From: Bdellovibrionaceae bacterium UBA3535
Lineage (GTDB): Bacteria; Bdellovibrionota; Bdellovibrionia; Bdellovibrionales; UBA840
DNA length: 35,405 nt
Direction: 5' to 3'
Assembly: GCA_002376845.1 (NCBI GenBank)
Contig: DFOS01000006.1
Span: 1 to 35,405 of the forward strand
The translations under genes were made by a program, and so were the position numbers. The notes below the pieces were generated by a model. The model was not told where the DNA came from and searched no databases. It saw nothing but the letters and a program-made list of their open reading frames with translations. Below, piece after piece: positions 15,823 through 23,962 of the stretch; positions within the stretch are counted from its first letter, which is position 1, and the number at the start of each line of letters is the position of its first letter.

Positions 15823-17193
15823 CTAAAACTCACAATTTTTAGGGGTTCTAGGAAAAGGGATCACATCTCGAATATTGCTCACACCCGTAATGAACATGAT
15901 CAATCTTTCAAAGCCCAAGCCAAAACCCGAGTGAGGAACGCTGCCATACTTTCTCGTATCCAAGTACCAAAAGTATTCGTCTCGATTTAAGCCATGTTTT
16001 TCCATATTTTCAGTGAGCACATCCAAGCGCTCTTCTCTTTGTGATCCGCCGACCAACTCTCCCACGCCAGGCACCAAAACATCCATGGCGGCAACCGTTT
16101 TGCCATCATCGTTTCGCCGCATATAAAAAGGCTTAATCGTGTCAGGATAGTTGTAAAGAATTACCGGTTTTTTAAAATGCGTCTCACAAAGATACCTTTC
16201 ATGCTCGGTTTGCAAGTCAGAGCCATAGGCAATTTGATAATCAAAATCTTGTTTTGCCTTTCCAAGGATTTCAATGGCTTCGGTGTAAGACAATCGCTGA
16301 AAATCTTGACCAGCTACAAATTCAAGACGCTCATAAATATTTTTGTCCACAAACTTTTGCAGAAAATCCAAATCCTGCTTTGCATGCTCCAAAGCATAAG
16401 TCACACAATAGCGAACAAAATCTTCTGCAAGCTGCATATTATCTTGCAAATCATAAAATGCCATCTCTGGCTCAATCATCCAAAACTCCGCTGCATGCCG
16501 AGCCGTATTGGAGTTCTCAGCGCGAAAGGTGGGGCCAAAGGTATATACATTCGATAGGGCCGTGGCAAAAAGCTCACCTTCCAATTGCCCGGACACGGTC
16601 AGATAGGTTTGCCGGCCAAAAAAGTCTTTTTCTGCCTGATATTTTTTGTCTAGTGGAGCCGTGCTAACACGAAAGAGTTCCCCAGCCCCCTCACAATCCG
16701 ATGCCGTAATGATTGGCGTATGTACGTAAAGAAAATCACGTTCTTGAAAGAATTGATGAACGGCATAGGACAATTGATTGCGAATGCGAAAGACTGCGCC
16801 AAACAAATTGGTTCTTGGTCGCAGGTGAGCAATCTCGCGCAAAAACTCAAGAGAATGCCCCTTTTTTTGCAAAGGATAATCCGGGGCGGACAAACCATAT
16901 ACTTCCAGCTTATCTGCATGCAGTTCCCATTTTTGGCCCTTACCCGGAGATTCCACCAAGGTTCCCAAGACGCAAACGGCAGCTCCCGTGCTAATATCTT
17001 TAAGACAATCATAGCCGGGCTTATCATCATTAATAATCACTTGCAGGTTGGCCAAACAGGAGCCATCGTTCAATTCTAAAAAAGCAAAATTCTTAGACTC
17101 ACGCTTGGTCCGAACCCAAGCCTTGATACACGTAGTCCTGCTAGACTCTGATGTGAGTGCATACTTTATAAGTTCACGATCTTGGCTTTGCAT
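15823..17193 (-). CDS. asnS: Asparaginyl-tRNA synthetase
   Basis: A 456-residue class II aminoacyl-tRNA synthetase that charges tRNA-Asn. The N-terminal OB-fold anticodon-binding domain (about 15-110, with CIKAWVRTKRESKNFAFLEL) is followed by the catalytic core: motif 2 TFRAENSNTARHAAEFWMIEPE, with F and E spaced as in AsnRS, and motif 3 GFGLGFERLIMFITG. It ends in the typical NIRDVIPFPRTP. The ATG is preceded by AAGGAAG. It is divergent from rsmG, with only 29 bp between the starts, so the two promoters must overlap. A dedicated AsnRS implies direct asparaginylation of tRNA-Asn. Confidence 0.98.
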   Translation of the reverse strand: MQSQDRELIKYALTSESSRTTCIKAWVRTKRESKNFAFLELNDGSCLANLQVIINDDKPGYDCLKDISTGAAVCVLGTLVESPGKGQKWELHADKLEVYGLSAPDYPLQKKGHSLEFLREIAHLRPRTNLFGAVFRIRNQLSYAVHQFFQERDFLYVHTPIITASDCEGAGELFRVSTAPLDKKYQAEKDFFGRQTYLTVSGQLEGELFATALSNVYTFGPTFRAENSNTARHAAEFWMIEPEMAFYDLQDNMQLAEDFVRYCVTYALEHAKQDLDFLQKFVDKNIYERLEFVAGQDFQRLSYTEAIEILGKAKQDFDYQIAYGSDLQTEHERYLCETHFKKPVILYNYPDTIKPFYMRRNDDGKTVAAMDVLVPGVGELVGGSQREERLDVLTENMEKHGLNRDEYFWYLDTRKYGSVPHSGFGLGFERLIMFITGVSNIRDVIPFPRTPKNCEF

Positions 17194-17222
17194 TTCGGCT
17201 TCCTTTCCCCCATAAGGTTCTT

Positions 17223-17852
17223 ATGAAAGAAGAATTTAGCACCTTCTTTGAAAAAAGAGAATCCCTTCTGCGTCGTTTACCAGCGGCAAAGGAAAACTAT
17301 GCGCGTTTTGCAAAATTGCTAGAATTTCAGTGGCAAAAAAACCAAACGGAATTGAATATATTTAGCCGTAAAATGTCGGCAGGGGAATTATTTGAAAAGC
17401 ATTTTTTGGATTCCTTGTTGGCGCTAGACCTCTGGCCGAAAGGTCCTAAAAAAGTAGCGGATTTTGGTAGTGGGGGAGGCTTTCCCGCGCTATTTTTGGC
17501 CATCGAGAGGCCGGAGCAAGTTTTTTACCTTTATGAGAAAAGCGAGAAGAAACAAAAGTTTTTGCAGCAAGCCAAGTCCTTTTTGGCTCTAAAGAATGTG
17601 GAGATAAGAGGGAGCATTGATGATCCCAAAGACATGGACCTGATTACGGCCCGGGCCTTCAAGCCCATACAGGAAATTCTACGGCTAAGCCCAAGTCATC
17701 TAAAAAAAGGCGGTACCTATTTATTGTACAAAGGCACCATGGACCGCATTCAAGAGGAGCTGCATGGGCTACATGTGGGAAATTTGGAGATCATTGCCCT
17801 CAATACCCTCGGCCTAGATATGCAAAGGCATATGGTAAAAATCGAAAGCTAG
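17223..17852 (+). CDS. rsmG: 16S rRNA (guanine527-N7)-methyltransferase RsmG
   Basis: A 209-residue SAM-dependent methyltransferase of the RsmG/GidB family, which makes m7G527 in the 530 loop of 16S rRNA. Visible landmarks are FEKHFLDSL, the SAM motif VADFGSGGGFP, YEKSEKKQKFLQ and the DLITARAF motif, followed by LKKGGTYLLYKG. Length matches the family (about 205-215). AAGG lies about 5 nt before the ATG. It stands alone, away from the usual gidA/parA neighbourhood. Confidence 0.95.
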   Translation: MKEEFSTFFEKRESLLRRLPAAKENYARFAKLLEFQWQKNQTELNIFSRKMSAGELFEKHFLDSLLALDLWPKGPKKVADFGSGGGFPALFLAIERPEQVFYLYEKSEKKQKFLQQAKSFLALKNVEIRGSIDDPKDMDLITARAFKPIQEILRLSPSHLKKGGTYLLYKGTMDRIQEELHGLHVGNLEIIALNTLGLDMQRHMVKIES

Positions 17853-17943
17853 AAAATCCTATAATTTCTACATAGAAGCCGATCTCTATGGCAAAAATAC
17901 AGCTATAGAGCTATAACATTAGGCATTAAAAAGGAGAGTGAAG

Positions 17944-18405
17944 ATGAAAATTATCAACCTATTACTTTGTTTGTTGTTTGCGTTTCCTGCGCTTGCAGTA
18001 GACGAATTGGACAATCCCGTTGCCAATCAGGAATATAGTCAAATTCCAAACTTCGATGGCAACATTATCGTTCGAGAAAACATAGAAACTGGCGAAACGG
18101 AAGTTTTTGTCGCGGACAAAGAAATATTGGCAAAAGATCCGGCTGCTTTTAACGAAAGCTTACTGGCCGAAATCGCAAGCCTAGAATACAGCCCCATTCA
18201 AGCCAATGAAATGAATGTGGACAGTGAAGAGAATCGCCTAGAAATTGATACCATTAATGGACGCCAAAGCTTTTATCTTTATTTTGGTTTAGGCGGCTAC
18301 AATTGGGGCTATGGTTACAACTGGGGCCTTAATTGGGGCGGCTACTACTACTGGCCAGGATACACATGGGGCTGGGGCAATTATCGGTACGGATGTTGGT
18401 GGTAA
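17944..18405 (+). CDS. Secreted small protein with Trp/Tyr/Gly-rich tail
   Basis: A 153-residue protein with a clear Sec signal peptide ending in A-L-A, just before VDELDNP. The middle (about 25-110) is acidic and beta-prone. The last about 45 residues are almost entirely Gly, Trp, Tyr and Asn, with NWG/GYNWG units and a final GCWW. I do not recognise the family. ATG 17944 is chosen over the GTG two codons upstream because AAGGAG (17931-17936) is then 7 nt away. The next gene, a subtilisin-like protease, starts 6 bp after the stop, so the two are surely cotranscribed. The protein could be a substrate, inhibitor/propeptide or surface anchor for that protease; this is inference from context only. 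Confidence 0.82.
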   Translation: MKIINLLLCLLFAFPALAVDELDNPVANQEYSQIPNFDGNIIVRENIETGETEVFVADKEILAKDPAAFNESLLAEIASLEYSPIQANEMNVDSEENRLEIDTINGRQSFYLYFGLGGYNWGYGYNWGLNWGGYYYWPGYTWGWGNYRYGCWW

Positions 18406-18411
18406 GAGCCA

Positions 18412-19962
18412 ATGAAGTATTGGTCCCTTCTTCTTTTTATCTTTGTTGCAAACAGCGCGTGGTCTTCCTACCAATTTGAAGACCTACCGCGCTACTTGGA
18501 TGAAGGCCAATACTATCAATGTGCGGAGTTCGCTCCAAAAAGACCCATAAAAGTTGCCATCATTGATCTATATTTTGGAGACAATCTTGAAGAAAAACGC
18601 GGCAAGTCCTTGCCCCTCGACTTCGAAGTCCTAAATCCAGAATACAATCAGTCTGAAGACATGAGCGGCTATCATGCTTTTTATACCGCTGAAGTTTTAC
18701 ATGAATACATGAGCCGCGGCGGTGAGTGCCCAGAAAATTCAGCTAAGATGTATCTAATTCCTTATTCTGGTTACACACAATTTAGTGAAGCAGTGGATGC
18801 AGCCATTGCAAAAGATGTCGACGTTATACTCTATACCATTGTTTGGAATGCTTTTGGTAATGGCGATGGTACAGGATTTATCAATCAGGTGGCCAACCGC
18901 GCTTTGGATGCTGGTATTACTTGGATCAATGCAGCTGGCAATTTTCAGCGCAATGTTTGGCAAGGTGATTTAAAGCGAGCCGATGGGCAGTTAACATTTG
19001 GAAGAGAAGACAAGCTTTACATCGAATGCATGCCATCAGAAGGCAATGAATGCTCACTTCTAGCCTACCTTTCTTGGAACGACTTTAAAAATGATCCAGA
19101 GCAAGGTACAACGAAAGATCTTAATTTTGTTTTGGTAGATGAGGTGGATGAAAAGGTTCGCTCTAGCTCGAGAATCCAAATGCAGTCGCTGGAGCAAGCC
19201 AATAAAATTGGAAACACGGCAACCATTTATCCCTATGAATTCATCCGCATTAGCCCGAAGGATCGCGGCCGAAAGTTAAAAAAAGGCCGACGATATGCAT
19301 TTAAAATCTATGCGGAATCCACAGATTGGTCCTATGAGGATTTTTTTCGTCTAAGTGTAGAGGGTGAAGGCATTCGCCTCCTAAGCCCATCTCCTGATAA
19401 ACCCAATACCATCTTTCCTCCAGCGGACAATCCTAGAGTGATCAGCGTGGGTGCCTACGATGCTGAACTCAGTAGTTATTATGAAAGAGGCAGTTTTCTT
19501 AAGCCTGAAATTTTGGGTGTATCCAAGATCGTTCGGGATAATAAAACTTACTTGGGCTCCTCGGTAACGGCCACGCTCTATGCTGCGCAATTTGCATTAT
19601 TGAAAAACCGAATGCCCAATGCATCCGAAGAGGAAGTTCGCAGAGCAGTAGAAACGCGCTTTCAATCTTATCCTAAATGCAATTATGAAATTGATATCGG
19701 TCCAGACTTTGGCGCCATCTATGATTTAAAACAAACGGGAATTCATCTTAAAGCCGTGGTTGGCCCTGAGATGATTTATATTTTAACTCCATCAAATCCT
19801 TATAGATTGTTCGGTATCGAATACAGCTCCTACAAACAAGCAGGCTACTCATTGGATGAAGGTTTTACGACTTGGTCGAGTAGGGAGATTCGCCGGCTTG
19901 ATCCCAAACGCAACTTTATATTGCTTGAGGATAATGGTAGCTACAGAACTTGCCCGCAATGA
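18412..19962 (+). CDS. Divergent secreted subtilisin-like (S8) serine protease
   Basis: A 516-residue protein with an N-terminal signal (about residues 1-18). It has the S8 order of active-site segments in degenerate form: Asp52 in KVAIIDLYFGD, His88 in SGYHAFYTAEVL, oxyanion Asn177 in INAAGNF, and Ser384 in YLGSSVTATLYAAQ. PRVISVGAYD, a typical subtilase strand, precedes the Ser motif. About 150 residues are inserted between Asn177 and that strand, so the catalytic domain is split. The usual GTSMAAP has become GSSVTAT, losing the Pro. Residues after about 420 form an extra tail. All triad residues are present, so activity is plausible. It follows the W/Y/G-tail gene by 6 bp, and its TGA overlaps the next ATG (ATGA). 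Confidence 0.77.
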   Translation: MKYWSLLLFIFVANSAWSSYQFEDLPRYLDEGQYYQCAEFAPKRPIKVAIIDLYFGDNLEEKRGKSLPLDFEVLNPEYNQSEDMSGYHAFYTAEVLHEYMSRGGECPENSAKMYLIPYSGYTQFSEAVDAAIAKDVDVILYTIVWNAFGNGDGTGFINQVANRALDAGITWINAAGNFQRNVWQGDLKRADGQLTFGREDKLYIECMPSEGNECSLLAYLSWNDFKNDPEQGTTKDLNFVLVDEVDEKVRSSSRIQMQSLEQANKIGNTATIYPYEFIRISPKDRGRKLKKGRRYAFKIYAESTDWSYEDFFRLSVEGEGIRLLSPSPDKPNTIFPPADNPRVISVGAYDAELSSYYERGSFLKPEILGVSKIVRDNKTYLGSSVTATLYAAQFALLKNRMPNASEEEVRRAVETRFQSYPKCNYEIDIGPDFGAIYDLKQTGIHLKAVVGPEMIYILTPSNPYRLFGIEYSSYKQAGYSLDEGFTTWSSREIRRLDPKRNFILLEDNGSYRTCPQ

Positions 19963-20519
19963 TTGTACTAGCAACAGAATCACCTTATAAAATAGAGCAA
20001 TTTCAAAGCCTAGGAATTCCGTTTCAAACCTATGCTGCCAATATTGATGAAAGCAAAGTGCAAAGCTTATCGGACTTGAGCGTTGCTGAAAAAGCCAAAT
20101 TGCTAGCCAACCAAAAAGCACTCAAAGCAAAAGAAAAATACCCGCAAGCCACCATCATAGCAGGGGACCAAATTGCAGCACTAGAAAATCAAGTGCTTAC
20201 TAAGCCCGGCAACTTTCAAAACAATCTGGAACAACTACTTATGTTGCAGGGTAAAGAGCATCAGCTCTATACGGCCAACTGTATTCTCAAGCCCAATGGT
20301 GAATATTTGGAGGCGCTAGAAATAGCAAAGATGCAAATGCACGAGCTTTCTAAAGATGATATTGCCAAATATTTAGAAATGGACAAACCCTTTGATTGCG
20401 CTGGCGGATACAAATATGAAAGCACTGCGGGCAATCAGCTCTTTAGCAAGGTAGAAGTGGGGGATCCCACTTCCATCCAAGGTCTCTGCCTTAATTTTCT
20501 AAAAGAGCAGCTTACTTAA
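19959..20519 (+). CDS. Maf/YceF-like nucleotide pyrophosphatase
   Basis: A 186-residue Maf-family protein. It aligns best with the YceF branch, which hydrolyses m7GTP: the opening IVLATESP, IIAGDQIAALENQVLTKP (catalytic Asp in GDQ) and FDCAGGYKYES with LF...VEVGDPTSIQGLCL. The usual SPRR/SPWRR phosphate-binding arginines near the N-terminus are replaced by SPYKIE, so catalytic properties may differ. Start ATG 19959 overlaps the protease stop by 4 bp; the TTG at 19950 is not needed. Its 3' end overlaps sdhB, on the opposite strand, by 8 bp. Confidence 0.85.
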   Translation: MIVLATESPYKIEQFQSLGIPFQTYAANIDESKVQSLSDLSVAEKAKLLANQKALKAKEKYPQATIIAGDQIAALENQVLTKPGNFQNNLEQLLMLQGKEHQLYTANCILKPNGEYLEALEIAKMQMHELSKDDIAKYLEMDKPFDCAGGYKYESTAGNQLFSKVEVGDPTSIQGLCLNFLKEQLT

Positions 20520-21255
20520 AAATTTCTCGATTCATGCGCGCAATGGTCGATAAGGAAATTTCCTTTGGACAAGCCGCCGAGCAGGAGCCGGTATTCGAGC
20601 ATGCTCCAAAACCTTCCTCTTCCATTTTGGCGAGCATTTTTTTTGCGCGATCTTTTCTCTCTGGCTGCCCTTGCGGCAAGAGCGCATACTGACTCACTTT
20701 CGCCGAAACAAAAAGCATGGCCGATGCATTTTTACAAGAGGCAACACAAGCGCCGCAACCAATACAGGTGGCCGCCTCAAAGGCCTCATCTGCATCCGGC
20801 TTAGGAACGGGTATAGCATTCGCATCTTGCGCTGCACCGGTATTTACAGAAATATAGCCGCCTGCTTGCTGTATGCGGTCAAAGGAGGAGCGATCCACTA
20901 CTAAATCCTTCACCACTGGAAAGGCCGTGGCGCGAAAGGGTTCAATATAAATCGTATCCCCATCTTTAAATTTGCGCATATGAAGCTGACAAGTTGTGGT
21001 TGCCGTTTGCGGTCCATGTGGGTTGCCGTTAATTACCATGGAACACATTCCACAAATTCCCTCACGGCAATCATGATCAAAGTTCACCGGCTCTTTTCCC
21101 TCGAGGATCAATTTGTCATTTAAGACATCCATCATTTCTAAAAAGGACATATCGGTGGAAACGCTATCCAAGCTGTAGTCTTCAAAGCCCCCCTCGGATT
21201 TCGCGTCCTTTTGTCGCCATACTTTTAATTTTAGTGAGATAGTCTTTTCTGCCAT
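20512..21255 (-). CDS. sdhB: Succinate dehydrogenase iron-sulfur subunit
   Basis: A 247-residue electron-transfer subunit of complex II. The ferredoxin-like N-terminal domain has C63-x4-C68-x2-C71 and C89 for the [2Fe-2S] cluster. The C-terminal domain has C164-x2-C167-x2-C170-x3-C174 and C219-x5-C225-x3-C229 for the [4Fe-4S] and [3Fe-4S] clusters. It passes electrons from SdhA to the membrane haem subunit. GAGG lies 5 nt before the ATG, and the gene starts 8 bp after sdhA, so it is the last gene of sdhCAB. Confidence 0.96.
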   Translation of the reverse strand: MAEKTISLKLKVWRQKDAKSEGGFEDYSLDSVSTDMSFLEMMDVLNDKLILEGKEPVNFDHDCREGICGMCSMVINGNPHGPQTATTTCQLHMRKFKDGDTIYIEPFRATAFPVVKDLVVDRSSFDRIQQAGGYISVNTGAAQDANAIPVPKPDADEAFEAATCIGCGACVASCKNASAMLFVSAKVSQYALLPQGQPERKDRAKKMLAKMEEEGFGACSNTGSCSAACPKEISLSTIARMNREIFK

Positions 21256-21263
21256 CTTTACCT

Positions 21264-23183
21264 CTATTTGTAACTTCTTTGGGTTAACGGAACATCCTTA
21301 AATTCCAGTGGTTCTTTGTGCAGTAGCTCTTCGGATATATTGTCGCCTTGATATTCCCAAGCGGCAACATAGGAGAAGTTCGCATCATCACGCTTCGCCT
21401 CTCCTTCCTCCGTTTGCGATTCTTCGCGAAAATGGCCTCCGCAAGATTCATTGCGGTCCAAGGCATCTTTGCACATTAGCTCCCCGAGCTCCAAAAAGTC
21501 TGCCACACGGCCAGCTTTTTCCAATTCTTGATTTAAATTGTTGGTATCCCCTGGAACTTTCACGTCAGACCAAAACTTTTGTTTTAATTGTTGTATTTCT
21601 GTAATGGCCTTTTTTAATCCTTCCGCGTTGCGGGACATACCGCAGTACTCCCACATGATCTTGCCTAAATCGCGGTGAATATGATCCACAGGAGTGGAGC
21701 CTTGAATGCTTTTGATTTTTTCAATGTTAGATTTTACCTTTTGCATCTCTTCATCATAGGCGGAGTGATTTGCATCGGCTTTTGATAGCTCCGTGGAGGC
21801 AAGATAATTTGCCACCGTATAGGGAGCAACAAAGTAGCCATCAGCAAGCCCCTGCATCAAGGCCGATGCCCCAAGGCGATTGGCTCCATGATCGGAGAAG
21901 TTTGCCTCACCCAAAGCAAAGAGCCCAGGAATGGAGGTTTGTAAATTGTAGTCTACCCATAGACCTCCCATGGTGTAGTGTACCGCAGGGTAAATCTTCA
22001 TGGGTACCTTGTAGGGATTCTCATTGGTGATCTTTTCATACATGGCAAATAGGTTGCCATACTTTTCGCGAATAAAATCCTCTCCTAAACGCTCAATGGC
22101 GGAACCAAAATCAAGATAAACCGCTATGCCGGTTGCGCCCACACCGCGGCCTTCATCTACCACCTTTTTGGCATTTCTTGAGGCCACATCTCGCGGCACA
22201 AGGTTACCAAAAGAGGGGTAAATTCTTTCTAAGTAATAATCGCGATCTTCTTCTGGAATCTCATTCGGAGCTCGCTTGTCACCAGCTTTTTTGGGTACCC
22301 ATACGCGCCCGTGGTTTCTTAAAGACTCCGACATTAAAGTTAGTTTTGATTGATACTCACCAGAAACGGGGATGCAAGTGGGGTGAATTTGCGTAAAGCA
22401 TGGGTTGGCAAAATAGGCCCCAGATTTATGGCAGCGCCAAGCCGCTGTGGCATTGGAGTTCATCGCGTTGGTAGATAGGTAAAAAACATTACCATAACCG
22501 CCCGTACACAATAAAACCGCATCGCCGTGATGCTTTTCCATTTCTCCGGTAACAAGGTTGCGGGTAATGATGCCGCGGGCATGACCGTCGATTTTTACTA
22601 GTCCCAACATCTCGCGGCGAGCAAAAACTTCGATCTGTTTTTTATCCACCATTTTGTTCATGGCAGAGTAGGCACCCAACAAGAGTTGTTGCCCCGTTTG
22701 CCCTCTGGCATAAAAAGTTCTTGAAACCTGTGCGCCGCCAAAAGAACGATTGTCTAATAGACCACCGTATTCCCTAGCAAAGGGAACCCCTTGGGCCACA
22801 CATTGATCGATGATGTTGTTCGATACTTGAGCTAGGCGATAGACGTTGGCCTCGCGGGAGCGATAGTCGCCACCCTTAACTGTGTCATAGAACAATCGCC
22901 AAACGGAATCGCCATCATTTTTATAATTTTTTGCGGCATTAATGCCGCCCTGTGCGGCTATGGAGTGGGCTCTTCGCGGACTGTCTTGCACGCAAAAGGA
23001 TTTCACATTGTATCCTTGTTCTGCCAAGGTAGCCGCCGCTGAGCCGCCAGCAAGTCCGGTTCCCACAACAATGATCGTATACTTTTTGCGGTTTGCCGGG
23101 TTCACCAATTTCATTTTGAATCGATGCTTATCCCATTTTTCTTGAACATCGCCTTCTGGCACTTTTCCATCTAATATTGTCAT
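21264..23183 (-). CDS. sdhA: Succinate dehydrogenase flavoprotein subunit
   Basis: A 639-residue FAD subunit that oxidises succinate to fumarate. The dinucleotide fold is VVGTGLAGGSAAATLAEQG; HSIAAQGGINAAKNY is the segment carrying the covalently flavinylated histidine; RSFGGAQVSRTFYARG and the late HGANRLGASALMQGLADG segment are the usual active-site and FAD regions. The length and the long N- and C-terminal parts match the group that pairs with b558-type single membrane subunits (Bacteroidetes, Bdellovibrio, epsilonproteobacteria). AAGGAAG precedes the ATG; sdhC ends 9 bp upstream. Confidence 0.97.
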   Translation of the reverse strand: MTILDGKVPEGDVQEKWDKHRFKMKLVNPANRKKYTIIVVGTGLAGGSAAATLAEQGYNVKSFCVQDSPRRAHSIAAQGGINAAKNYKNDGDSVWRLFYDTVKGGDYRSREANVYRLAQVSNNIIDQCVAQGVPFAREYGGLLDNRSFGGAQVSRTFYARGQTGQQLLLGAYSAMNKMVDKKQIEVFARREMLGLVKIDGHARGIITRNLVTGEMEKHHGDAVLLCTGGYGNVFYLSTNAMNSNATAAWRCHKSGAYFANPCFTQIHPTCIPVSGEYQSKLTLMSESLRNHGRVWVPKKAGDKRAPNEIPEEDRDYYLERIYPSFGNLVPRDVASRNAKKVVDEGRGVGATGIAVYLDFGSAIERLGEDFIREKYGNLFAMYEKITNENPYKVPMKIYPAVHYTMGGLWVDYNLQTSIPGLFALGEANFSDHGANRLGASALMQGLADGYFVAPYTVANYLASTELSKADANHSAYDEEMQKVKSNIEKIKSIQGSTPVDHIHRDLGKIMWEYCGMSRNAEGLKKAITEIQQLKQKFWSDVKVPGDTNNLNQELEKAGRVADFLELGELMCKDALDRNESCGGHFREESQTEEGEAKRDDANFSYVAAWEYQGDNISEELLHKEPLEFKDVPLTQRSYK

Positions 23184-23192
23184 ACTTCCTTC

Positions 23193-23852
23193 CTAATAAA
23201 ATAAATAAACGTAAATCGGCTGACTCATAAAACCGAGACCCACAACCCAACCATAAATGGCGGACAAACATTCGATTTTAGATTTCTTTTCCTCACTATA
23301 GAAGCCCAAAGTGGACAGAGCCGAATGAACACCGTGGGATAAGTGAAACGCCAAAAGCCCTACAGCTATTACATATCCAATTACATAAACGGGCGACTGA
23401 AAAACATCCACCACCAATTGATGCAAATCGTCCATCACCACGCCATCGACCGTGGTCTGTTGTTTGTCCGCAAATTTAAATGTTAGCAGATGCAAAACCA
23501 CAAAGACTGCAATGACCATGCCTTGGTGGATCATAAAACGCGAAGACCAGCTCGCCTTTTTCTCTCCAGAAGCCGCAACGGCATAGGACTTTTGCCTAGA
23601 GGACTTGTTGCGAATGCTGAGCACAATTCCCATCACAATATGTGAGAGAAAAAAAGCAACCAAGCCAGCCTCGGCCAAGTAAATAAGTGGATTGGAAATT
23701 AGCTTGTAGGAATAAAGGTTGTACATATCCGCGCCAACAAACAAGAGCATATTACCGAGCATATGGGTCAAAACAAAGCCCGCAAGTAGCAAGCCCGCCA
23801 CCGCCATGACCTGTTTTTTGCCAATGGTTGATTTCAAGTATGAGAACTTCAT
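23193..23852 (-). CDS. sdhC: Succinate dehydrogenase cytochrome b558 subunit
   Basis: A 219-residue membrane anchor with five hydrophobic helices and conserved histidines (THMLGN, LSHIVMG, MIHQGMVIAVFVVLH, FHLSHGVHS) suited to binding two haems b. It matches the cytochrome b558 SdhC family, which replaces the SdhC/SdhD pair, so the lack of an sdhD is expected. AAAGGAG lies about 10 nt before the ATG. First gene of sdhCAB, with a candidate promoter upstream. Confidence 0.93.
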   Translation of the reverse strand: MKFSYLKSTIGKKQVMAVAGLLLAGFVLTHMLGNMLLFVGADMYNLYSYKLISNPLIYLAEAGLVAFFLSHIVMGIVLSIRNKSSRQKSYAVAASGEKKASWSSRFMIHQGMVIAVFVVLHLLTFKFADKQQTTVDGVVMDDLHQLVVDVFQSPVYVIGYVIAVGLLAFHLSHGVHSALSTLGFYSEEKKSKIECLSAIYGWVVGLGFMSQPIYVYLFY

Positions 23853-23882
23853 CTTTTGAGAACTCCTTTATCAATTTGTTTT

Positions 23883-23912
23883 CATATAAAACGTTAAAGA
23901 AGCTTTTGTTAA
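23883..23912 (-). promoter_or_regulatory. Candidate promoter for sdhCAB
   Basis: On the minus strand TTAACA (23912-23907) and TATATG (23888-23883) are 18 bp apart, inside the 110-bp gap between the nucleoside transporter gene and sdhC. The -35 element matches TTGACA at five of six positions. The leader would be about 25 nt. Confidence 0.38.
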
Positions 23913-23962
23913 TTGTCTAGTGCACTCTAAATAAATATCTTAAATGACTAGCCTTTGTTCAA

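Noticed and set aside
16254..16667. 137-residue plus-strand open frame inside asnS
   Set aside because: It lies wholly antisense to a strongly conserved tRNA synthetase, with no SD or protein-like composition. The same applies to 12626-13027 inside meaB and 11907-12242 inside mutB.
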